Origin: JAEXNA01 sp050486105
GTDB taxonomy: Bacteria > Vulcanimicrobiota > Xenobia > Xenobiales > JADMJV01
Direction of reading: 5' to 3'
Assembly: GCA_050486105.1 (NCBI GenBank)
Contig: JBJHCR010000282.1
Span: 1 to 8,581 of the forward strand
DNA: 8,581 nt
This document shows, piece after piece, positions 1 to 6,124 of the stretch. Both the position numbers and the translations under genes were made by a program. Within the stretch, counting starts at the first letter, position 1; every line of letters begins with the position of its first letter. Below the pieces are notes generated by a model. The model was not told the DNA's origin and did not search any database. It saw nothing but the letters and a program-made list of their open reading frames with translations.

Positions 1-11
1 GTACGTAACCG

Positions 12-60
12 AGAATTGATGAAATCAGAATTGATGGATCTCCGGCCCAACCCCAATTCT
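12..60. repeat. Direct repeat agaattgatg with inverted copy caattct
   Basis: The 10-mer agaattgatg occurs at 12-21 and 27-36, start to start 15 bp. The heptamer caattct at 54-60 is the reverse complement of agaattg, so either direct copy could form a 7-bp stem with it. The cluster lies 35-83 bp downstream of the stop of the minus-strand PAS-GGDEF-EAL gene, where a transcript end could lie, but no T-run supports an intrinsic terminator. Function unknown. Confidence 0.45.
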
Positions 61-94
61 TAGGTTTGACAGAGCACTAGCTAAGAGCGAAACT

Positions 95-1651
95 TTAGAC
101 CAGAAAGGTCTTGTTGACCCATCCATCGATCTCGTCGGTGGAGGAGGGATGGGCAAAGTGATGCCCCTGCCCCCAATCGCAACCGTGCTGCTTCAGAAAA
201 CGGGTCTGCTCCAGAGTTTCGATTCCCACCGCCAAGCTCTTTTTCCCTAGAGCCTTGGCCAGGGCGAGAATAGCTCGGCAAAAGGTACGTGTTTCTTCTC
301 GGTGGGTGTTGGCTACGATCTCTCGATCAATCTTTACGTAAATCAGACTGAGAGGACTGAGAAGAGCTAGAGCTCGAGAATCGAAATCGGCATCGTCTAA
401 AGCTAGTCCGACGCCGGCGTCGGAAACGTAGGTGAGGACTCTCTTCACGCTTTCCAGAGTGGTGGAACTCGAACTCTGCAGGATCTCGATGACTATGGCC
501 TCAGGCTTGACTCCGCTCTGCTCGAGGGCGCCCTTGAGCACTGGGAGAAACTTTGGATCAAGCAGTTGCTGGGTGGACAGGTTGATGGCAAACTTCAGAC
601 CCGGATACTTCTGGGCTGTGACCACCACTCTTTCGATCACCCACTGCCCGATAGCATACATCTGGTTGCTGACCTCGGCGGCGTCGAGGAACTCGTGGGG
701 AAGGAGGGTTCCGTGTACCGGATGGTCCCAGCGGAGCAGGGCTTCTAACCCCACCACCTTACCGTTCTTGAGGTCCACAAAGGGCTGATAGAGAAGTTTG
801 AGAGCTTCGCTCTTTAGAGCATCTTCAAGCTCTGTTGCCAGAGCTTTGAGGCGGGCTTGGGCCTTCAACATGTCTCGATTGAAGACGCTCCAGTCGCTAT
901 CTGGGGAGTTCTTCGCGCCCAATAGAGCTCGATGCGAGGCGGCTAAGAGATCTGATGGGCTTTCGCAGAGTGCGCTGGTACTCATTCCCACCGAGATGCG
1001 GAGGTTGATGGAGCGCCCTTGGGCTTCGAAAGGCTTCTCGAGGTCATTGACCATGCGATGAATGAGGGCTTCGCCCTTAGCGTAGATGGAGTTCGGATGG
1101 AGTTCGCTGACTTCGGTGGAACCAGCGGTGCAGATCACGAATTGGTCCCCGTTCACCCTGGCGAACAGACAGTCGGAATCCAGCAACTTGGCGATCCTCT
1201 TGGCTAACTGGCAAAGCAAATCATCGCAAGGTTGCGTTCCGAGCACCTCATTGAGAATACCGAATCTGGCGATATCCAAGGTGAGTATGGCTAGGGCGAA
1301 GTCGTTAGCCTGAGCTTCCAGCCAGCGCTTTTCGAGGGTACGCAAAAAAGAGCCAAAGGATGGCAATCCGGTGAGGGGATCGCGCTCCTGTTCTACGGTG
1401 GAGAAGACCGGAATAAACCAGTACAGGAGGGCTGATTCCCCCTCGTAAGCGAGAGCTTGACGTTTTATGGTGTATTTGTGGCCATCGACCACTACTAGGT
1501 CGCCTTCGGGGCGACTGTGTAGGTTTTCCGACTTCCACTGCTGGGTGATTCGGCCGAGTACCGTTCGAGCAATGCGGTTACTCCATAGCACGATGCCCTC
1601 TTGGTTCTCCACCACGAGTGGGAAGGGGGCGTAGTCAAGAAAAGATTCCAC
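95..1651 (-). CDS. PAS-GGDEF-EAL protein with degenerate catalytic motifs (likely c-di-GMP effector)
   Basis: Cytoplasmic protein of 518 aa with no membrane segment. It has a PAS-like sensor (about residues 5-85), a GGDEF domain (about 88-258) and an EAL domain (about 270-515). The GGDEF entry motif DPLTGLPSF is at 91-99, but the signature is NGDQF (167-171), lacking the first Gly and the catalytic Glu, so cyclase activity is unlikely. The EAL domain keeps E303 (EAL), N357, E389, D419-D420, K440, E478 and Q495. However, the first Glu of the usual AEGVE motif is V475, the second Glu of ELTE is Q392, and loop 6 reads DDADFDS instead of DDFGTGYSS. From family knowledge these changes should abolish or strongly reduce phosphodiesterase activity, so a c-di-GMP-binding or protein-binding regulator is the likelier role (inference). 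The start is GTG at 1649-1651; an in-frame TAG lies upstream with no ATG, GTG or TTG between, and no strong Shine-Dalgarno is near. The gene follows the restriction endonuclease gene by 66 nt. Confidence 0.93.
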   Translation of the reverse strand: MESFLDYAPFPLVVENQEGIVLWSNRIARTVLGRITQQWKSENLHSRPEGDLVVVDGHKYTIKRQALAYEGESALLYWFIPVFSTVEQERDPLTGLPSFGSFLRTLEKRWLEAQANDFALAILTLDIARFGILNEVLGTQPCDDLLCQLAKRIAKLLDSDCLFARVNGDQFVICTAGSTEVSELHPNSIYAKGEALIHRMVNDLEKPFEAQGRSINLRISVGMSTSALCESPSDLLAASHRALLGAKNSPDSDWSVFNRDMLKAQARLKALATELEDALKSEALKLLYQPFVDLKNGKVVGLEALLRWDHPVHGTLLPHEFLDAAEVSNQMYAIGQWVIERVVVTAQKYPGLKFAINLSTQQLLDPKFLPVLKGALEQSGVKPEAIVIEILQSSSSTTLESVKRVLTYVSDAGVGLALDDADFDSRALALLSPLSLIYVKIDREIVANTHREETRTFCRAILALAKALGKKSLAVGIETLEQTRFLKQHGCDWGQGHHFAHPSSTDEIDGWVNKTFLV

Positions 1652-1717
1652 TCCAGGAGACTTTGCCTTTTCGTGCCTGCTTCCTTTCTCATAATTGCAA
1701 TGTTTAACGATTAGGAC

Positions 1718-3013
1718 CTAGGGACTATGATCTTCGTGACTGAACAGGCAGAGTTGCTGAGCACTTTGCCTTCTTGGGGCCTTCCTTGATCGGTCCAGGA
1801 GAAGCCGGTCCCTTTCGATATGGATCAAGGGGCTATAACGGGTTAAATGCTGTATCCAACTCCACAGGGTTCCAGCCCTGCGACGAGCGGTGTGCGGAGC
1901 TAGTCCCGTGGACTTGGCAACAAATTCATGGAACTGTGCTCTCGTCATTTGGTTATCTGGGTCCAAAATGATGGTGCTGAGCAATTGTTGTACCAGGGGC
2001 AGATTCAGGACCGCTCGACAAAGCAAAAGAGATCGCGTTTCCGGATCTGAGGAAACATAGCTCTCTCCAAGGTTCGTTAGTCCTCCTTGGGCGTCGATCA
2101 GTCCCAAGGCTCGGGTTGCATCGAGATAATAGCGTCCTTGCCGCTCTGTGAACTCCAATTGTTCGGACAGAGCCGCAGGGGTGTACAGTCCTTCAGCCAC
2201 CAGAAATGGGATCACTGCGATTTTATCAAGTCGGTCGGCTTGAGGAACAGGTGCTGTCTTCGGTACTGAAAAATCGGCTAAGAGGGAGCGACTATGCTGA
2301 ACCAAACGGTAGGCTCTGGCTTGAACCAGGTGAGGAGAGCGATATTGCTCCAAAGGGTCGAATAGATACTCTCGAAGGCGATAGATTTCCGTGTGGGGCT
2401 CGTAGGTGAAGAACACCGGGCGAACCTTCTTGCGAGTATGGAGGCACCAGAAGCGAAATGGGTAGTACAGCTGACGAAGATGAAAGTCTTCGCACTCGCC
2501 AATTTTTGCCTCTATGACAGTCACCGAATGGCGACCCTCAAACCCGCCGTCAACCTCAACCTGGACTCCTTCTACCTCGAGTTGATGGCCGGCTGCGAAG
2601 AAGCTGAACTTGGGACATCGCTTGCGGCCTCGAATGGTGGGATAGAGGACCGGTTCTTTGAGAAAATGGCTAAGCAAGCCGGAATTGAAGGCCAGATCGA
2701 GATGCTGCATTTCCGATAGGCCGGCTCCGGTCGTTTTGAGAGGGAAATGGGTTCTATACGGTAGCTCCGTAGGTTCCCCACAACCTTCCGGTCGGTGATA
2801 ACCCAGACCTTCGACGATAGCATAGTGTCCATTGCGTAGTGGCAAAACGAATCGCTTCGGATTTTGGAGCTTTCCTGGGAGTTGGTTGGAGTGGTCGAAT
2901 TTCATCATCAAGCGAGGCTCGCGACCAGTCCAAGTGCGGATCTCGTCGGCGCTGACATGAAACAGGGAGCCTTCCACGGGAACTCGGTCCCAGGCTTGGT
3001 GGATCTGGCTCAC
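1718..3013 (-). CDS. Probable type II restriction endonuclease, PD-(D/E)XK fold
   Basis: Protein of 431 aa, cytoplasmic. I recognise it as a member of a family of putative restriction enzymes found beside Dam-type methylases; early landmarks are SADEIRTW (21-28) and EPRLMMKFD (32-40). The putative nuclease core lies at about 105-205: VEVDGGFEG (152-160) is followed by VTVIEAK (164-170), giving D155, E168 and K170 as the likely metal-binding set. Then come RQLYYPFRFW (180-189) and KKVRPVFFTY (195-204), also typical of the family. The C-terminal half (about 260-400) is helical and contains a winged-helix-like stretch ending in LTNLGESY (312-319), possibly for DNA recognition. The start is GTG (3011-3013), and the stop of the upstream methylase overlaps it in a GTGA tetranucleotide, implying translational coupling. 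No good Shine-Dalgarno is visible. The expected role is cleavage of unmethylated foreign DNA at the site its partner methylates. The recognition sequence is unknown, and restriction activity is inferred from the motif and the partner. Confidence 0.85.
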   Translation of the reverse strand: MSQIHQAWDRVPVEGSLFHVSADEIRTWTGREPRLMMKFDHSNQLPGKLQNPKRFVLPLRNGHYAIVEGLGYHRPEGCGEPTELPYRTHFPLKTTGAGLSEMQHLDLAFNSGLLSHFLKEPVLYPTIRGRKRCPKFSFFAAGHQLEVEGVQVEVDGGFEGRHSVTVIEAKIGECEDFHLRQLYYPFRFWCLHTRKKVRPVFFTYEPHTEIYRLREYLFDPLEQYRSPHLVQARAYRLVQHSRSLLADFSVPKTAPVPQADRLDKIAVIPFLVAEGLYTPAALSEQLEFTERQGRYYLDATRALGLIDAQGGLTNLGESYVSSDPETRSLLLCRAVLNLPLVQQLLSTIILDPDNQMTRAQFHEFVAKSTGLAPHTARRRAGTLWSWIQHLTRYSPLIHIERDRLLLDRSRKAPRRQSAQQLCLFSHEDHSP

Positions 3014-3867
3014 GGCACAATGAGGAGTTCCGTGATCTTGTGCCGCCCATCTCCTTTGGAGTTGATCGAGCGTGCCGCCTGAATTGGAACCTGCTGAAAC
3101 TCTCGATAAAGGCTTCGAATCAAAGGCGTGTCAGAGTTTGACAGAAGCGCGTTTACGCCTTGGCCCACCAATCTTGCATAGAGTTTGGCCAAATTCTCTT
3201 GGTCTTCGGCGGTGAATCCTTGCTTGGTGTAGGAGGTGAAATCTGAGGTTTCGGTGAGTGGGTGGTAGGGAGGATCGAAATAAACCAGGTCTCCAGGGCG
3301 GGCAAGTTGCTCTACCGCAGTGTAAGGAGCCACCTCTATTCGGGCCCCCTTCAGCGACTCTGAGGCTGCCAGAAGCCCCTCTTGGTCCAAGATCCGGGGG
3401 TTTTTATATCGCCCCATGGGAACGTTGAACTTCCCCTGGGAATTCTCCCGATAAAGTCCATTGAAGCAAGTGCGGTTCAAGTACAAGAGTCGAGCTGCCC
3501 GGCTGAGGGGAGTGAGCTCGGTTTTGTCTTGCTCGCGAATCGAATAGTAGTATTCTTGGCAGTGGCGCTTCTGATGCGTGGCCAACTTTCGGATGAGAGC
3601 TTCAGGTCGATCGCGCAACACTTGATAAAAGTTTATGAGTTCCGGGTTGATGTCGGTGAGGGCAGCCTTGACCGGTCTCACCTGAGCTTGGCTGCGCAAC
3701 CAAAAGTAGACGGCGCCTCCCCCCATGAAAGGCTCGTAGTAGGAGGAAAAGGCCCGCTGAAAGTACGGAGCATACTGCTCCAACAGGCGTCTTTTCCCCC
3801 CAGCCCACTTCAGGACCGGCTTGGCTTCACTTTTCGGTGATGTTGGGCGGGGTTCAGTGAATCTCAC
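3010..3867 (-). CDS. DNA adenine methyltransferase, Dam/D12 class
   Basis: Protein of 285 aa, close to the usual length of D12-class N6-adenine methyltransferases (Dam, DpnM, M.EcoRV). It transfers a methyl group from S-adenosylmethionine to adenine within a short DNA site. Motif X is KWAGGKRRLL (20-29), the SAM-binding motif I is YEPFMGGGAVYF (44-55), TDIN is at 71-74, LNRTCFNGLYR at 130-140, the catalytic DPPY at 198-201, and the C-terminal family signature RSINSKGDGRHKITELL at 266-282. All key motifs are intact. The likely start is GTG at 3865-3867; the frame is open further upstream but offers no ATG, GTG or TTG just before it, and a weak purine stretch (GAAGG) lies about 10 nt away. The next gene, a probable restriction endonuclease, overlaps its stop by 4 nt, so this is best read as the protective half of a restriction-modification system rather than a stand-alone housekeeping Dam. 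GATC is a plausible target given the family, but specificity cannot be read from sequence. Confidence 0.95.
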   Translation of the reverse strand: MRFTEPRPTSPKSEAKPVLKWAGGKRRLLEQYAPYFQRAFSSYYEPFMGGGAVYFWLRSQAQVRPVKAALTDINPELINFYQVLRDRPEALIRKLATHQKRHCQEYYYSIREQDKTELTPLSRAARLLYLNRTCFNGLYRENSQGKFNVPMGRYKNPRILDQEGLLAASESLKGARIEVAPYTAVEQLARPGDLVYFDPPYHPLTETSDFTSYTKQGFTAEDQENLAKLYARLVGQGVNALLSNSDTPLIRSLYREFQQVPIQAARSINSKGDGRHKITELLIVP

Positions 3868-3925
3868 GGGTTGCCCGCCTTCGGTTGCAGTGATGTCGAT
3901 ACCTTGCTCTGAAAATATCGGGACC

Positions 3926-5044
3926 CTATTCCAAACGCTCGAGCTCGGTCTCCACGTGGATCGTTTGTTGGTCTCTGAGAACCTCTAGCTTGACTCGCTC
4001 TCCCACTTTTCTTTGATCTAGAGCTCGGTATAAGTCCTCTCCGTCTCGGAGTTTTTTCCCATCCAAGCCTACGATGATGTCTCCGAGAATCAGGCGTCCG
4101 CGTTGGTCGCGTCGAGTGGGTTGGAGACCGGCTCGGTGGGCTGGGCCGTTGGGGTGGACGCCGAGAATCAGAACTCCAGTGATATTGAGGCGGCGATTGA
4201 TGGGCGGGCTGGCTATCTCGATCCCTAGGCCGGGCTTGGTGAATTTTCCGTAGGTCAAGATTTCAGGTACGATGCGACTGACAGTGTCCACGGGCACCGC
4301 AAAGCCAATGCCGGCATAGGCTCCTGAAGGACTGTAGATGGCGGTATTCACTCCGATCAATCGTCCTCGCGAGTCCAGGAGCGGCCCCCCGGAGTTGCCT
4401 GGGTTGATGGCGGCATCGGTTTGGATCACGCCTTGGATCGGTCGTCCGGTTAAGGAGCGGATTTCCCGATCGAGTCCACTGATGATTCCGGTGGTCAGGG
4501 TGTAATCAAATCCGAAGGGGTTTCCGATCGCCAGGACCTTCTGGCCCACCTTGAGATCCCGGGATTCCCCCACTGGGATGGGAGTTAGGAGGTCGGCCGG
4601 GGCGTCGATAGTGATAACAGCTAGGTCTTTGTCGGGTTCAAAACCCACGGGCTTGGCCTGCCAAACGGACCCGTCAGCCAGGGTGACCTGGACATCTTGG
4701 GCTCCCTGGACCACATGGAAATTGGTGACGATGGTGCCCTTTTTGTCCCAAATGAATCCGGATCCGGTGCCCTGAGGAATTGCGGTGACGTCCATGGAGA
4801 AGCCAACTCTTCGAACTCCCATATTGGTGACGTAAACCACCGAGGGGCTCAATCTTTCAAACAAAGAGATGGTGGTCTGCTCTTCCATGGTCAAGGGTGA
4901 GGGATCCGGCACTCCTCTCGCTTGGGCGACTTCTCCCGGTTCTGGGGAGACCTCCGGCGACGCTTGCAGGTTCTGAGTGCAGGCGATCAGCGAGCAGAAC
5001 ATCATTCCCAACAGGAGCAATATCAGAATTCGAGACTTATTCAA
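3926..5044 (-). CDS. HtrA/Deg-family serine protease (Deg1-like), lipoprotein with one PDZ domain
   Basis: Periplasmic quality-control protease and chaperone of the S1C family, about 372 aa. Numbered from the TTG start chosen here, the N-terminus has a basic start, a hydrophobic run (about 6-18) and a lipobox ending LIAC (Cys22), indicating export and lipid anchoring. A Pro/Glu/Ser-rich linker follows to about residue 50. The trypsin-like domain carries the complete triad: His110 in TNFHVV, Asp140 in DKDLAVI and Ser218 in GNSGG. One PDZ domain (about 270-365) contains the insert GLQPTRRDQRGRLILGDI, as in plant Deg1-like proteins. Start choice: an AAGGAG Shine-Dalgarno (5053-5058) lies 8 nt before TTG (5042-5044), whereas the upstream GTG (5051-5053) overlaps that same Shine-Dalgarno and is unlikely to be used. 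The gene follows the kinase gene by 71 nt and precedes the methylase gene by 58 nt. Expected substrates are misfolded envelope proteins. Confidence 0.95.
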   Translation of the reverse strand: MNKSRILILLLLGMMFCSLIACTQNLQASPEVSPEPGEVAQARGVPDPSPLTMEEQTTISLFERLSPSVVYVTNMGVRRVGFSMDVTAIPQGTGSGFIWDKKGTIVTNFHVVQGAQDVQVTLADGSVWQAKPVGFEPDKDLAVITIDAPADLLTPIPVGESRDLKVGQKVLAIGNPFGFDYTLTTGIISGLDREIRSLTGRPIQGVIQTDAAINPGNSGGPLLDSRGRLIGVNTAIYSPSGAYAGIGFAVPVDTVSRIVPEILTYGKFTKPGLGIEIASPPINRRLNITGVLILGVHPNGPAHRAGLQPTRRDQRGRLILGDIIVGLDGKKLRDGEDLYRALDQRKVGERVKLEVLRDQQTIHVETELERLE

Positions 5045-5052
5045 GGTGTTCA

Positions 5053-5058
5053 CTCCTT
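5053..5058 (-). promoter_or_regulatory. Shine-Dalgarno AAGGAG that decides the protease start
   Basis: The minus strand reads AAGGAG, then 8 nt, then TTG at 5044. The in-frame GTG at 5051-5053 shares its first G with the end of the Shine-Dalgarno, so spacing strongly favours the TTG. The difference is only three residues and does not affect the signal peptide. Confidence 0.7.
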
Positions 5059-5115
5059 AAAGAGGTATATCAGAGTTTTGAACAGATTTTGCCCACCCTA
5101 GGTTTCCTCTAGCAC

Positions 5116-6069
5116 TCAGTTCGCTGCGTGGGATGCTTCCAAGGCTTTTCTCACCGTGGAGGCGTCTCGAGGGCGGCGATCTGGATGCAGTTCCATCAGC
5201 CAGACGACCACCTTCCAGGTTTGCTCACTCACCGTGGGATTGATCTCCCGCAGGTCTGGTAGAGCGCTTTTGTCCTTACCTCGGCGCCAGGCCGCAGGGG
5301 GCTCTCGGCCAGACAACAGAAAATACAGGGTGCCACCCAGGGAGTAGAGGTCGCTGCGCGCGTCGGTGGTGGCCCCTCCATATTGCTCCAAAGGGGCGTA
5401 GGCCTCGGTGCCCATGCCTTTCACGATGGGCTGGGTGCCCTTGGCCGGATCCAATCTTTTTGCGATGCCGAAGTCGATGAGTCTGAGGTGGCGGTCCACC
5501 GAACTCAGCATGATGTTGTCGGGTTTGAGATCCCGGATGATCACCGGAGGAGTCTGTCCGTGGAGGTACTCCAAGACATCCAAGAGTTCGAAGGCCCAAA
5601 TGAGGATTCGTCGTTCGGCGATCGGTCGGGGGGCCAATTTGACCACTTCGGAAAGGGTTCGCCCTTCCACGAACTCCATCACCAAATAGTGCCGTCCCCT
5701 CTCTTCGAAGTAATCGGTGACCGAGGCCAGGTTGCGGTNNNNNNNNNNGTTGCGGTGGTCCAAGTTGGCCAAAAGTTGGGCTTCACGGTGAAATTGCTCT
5801 TCGAACTGCCGTTGCTTTTCTAAAGATTCGGTGACTCTGAGCAACTCCTTGACTGCAACCTTCTTATTCAGCCGAGTGTGCAAGGCCAGGTACACGTTGC
5901 CCATGCCGCCCTGGGCGATCAGGCTTTGGATATGATATCTCCGTTGGAGAAGTGTTCCCACCGGCAACATAGGGTCAGATGTTCGGAACTTCAGAGGTCT
6001 TCCCTTGCCAGACAGTCGTGAACTCCGCCGGACCCCTGGAGATTGAAGCGAGGTGGCAGCCGTTAACAT
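5116..6069 (-). CDS. Hanks-type serine/threonine protein kinase, soluble
   Basis: Eukaryotic-like protein kinase that phosphorylates Ser/Thr of unknown partners. It consists of a kinase domain with no transmembrane segment and no extracellular sensor. Numbered from the ATG at 6067-6069: the glycine loop IAQGGMGNVY is at 51-60, catalytic Lys74 lies in KKVAVKELL, the helix-C Glu is near 96, the catalytic loop IIRDLKPDN is at 177-185, DFG is at 199-201, and the APE-like motif is AYAPLEQY (about 223-230). All catalytic residues are present. The numbering includes six spurious codons caused by the ten-N gap at 5739-5748, which sits at the start of the LDHRNLASVTDYFEE segment. The start is uncertain. 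A GTG at 6133-6135 would overlap the diverging peptidase gene and its Shine-Dalgarno; ATG at 6069 or at 5970 (just before LPVGTLLQRRY, the usual beginning of such kinases) are better, and none has a good Shine-Dalgarno. The stop is followed by the protease gene, so an envelope-stress link is possible but unproven. Confidence 0.93.
   Translation of the reverse strand: MLTAATSLQSPGVRRSSRLSGKGRPLKFRTSDPMLPVGTLLQRRYHIQSLIAQGGMGNVYLALHTRLNKKVAVKELLRVTESLEKQRQFEEQFHREAQLLANLDHRNXXXXRNLASVTDYFEERGRHYLVMEFVEGRTLSEVVKLAPRPIAERRILIWAFELLDVLEYLHGQTPPVIIRDLKPDNIMLSSVDRHLRLIDFGIAKRLDPAKGTQPIVKGMGTEAYAPLEQYGGATTDARSDLYSLGGTLYFLLSGREPPAAWRRGKDKSALPDLREINPTVSEQTWKVVVWLMELHPDRRPRDASTVRKALEASHAAN
5731..5756. 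other. Ten-N assembly gap flanked by an 8-bp duplicate (gttgcggt)
   Basis: Ns fill 5739-5748. The octamer gttgcggt stands immediately before (5731-5738) and immediately after (5749-5756). Removing the Ns and one copy (18 bp, six codons) keeps the frame and gives the kinase segment LDHRNLASVTDYFEE, which has the normal HxNLxxVxDYFE spacing. The gap is therefore very probably an unmerged contig overlap rather than missing sequence. Confidence 0.9.
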
Positions 6070-6113
6070 TGCGGCTAAATCTTTGCTCCAGGCTCGTGTT
6101 TTACTGGACTCAT

Positions 6114-6118
6114 AGGAG
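6114..6118 (+). promoter_or_regulatory. Shine-Dalgarno AGGAG of the M64 peptidase gene
   Basis: AGGAG ends 6 nt before the ATG at 6125. An in-frame TAG at 6113-6115 lies directly upstream, so the coding region cannot extend further and the unusual N-terminus starting at Met-Cys is genuine. Confidence 0.8.
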
Positions 6119-6124
6119 ATCTCT

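Noticed and set aside
3382..3840. 152-aa plus-strand reading frame
   Set aside because: It lies antisense to the methylase gene, whose SAM-binding and DPPY motifs fall in this span; no motif of its own.
95..6069. Kinase, protease, restriction-modification pair and PAS-GGDEF-EAL protein as one new defence or signalling system
   Set aside because: Apart from the overlapping methylase and nuclease genes, the gaps of 58-71 nt leave room for separate promoters and no shared motif or known partnership supports a joint system.
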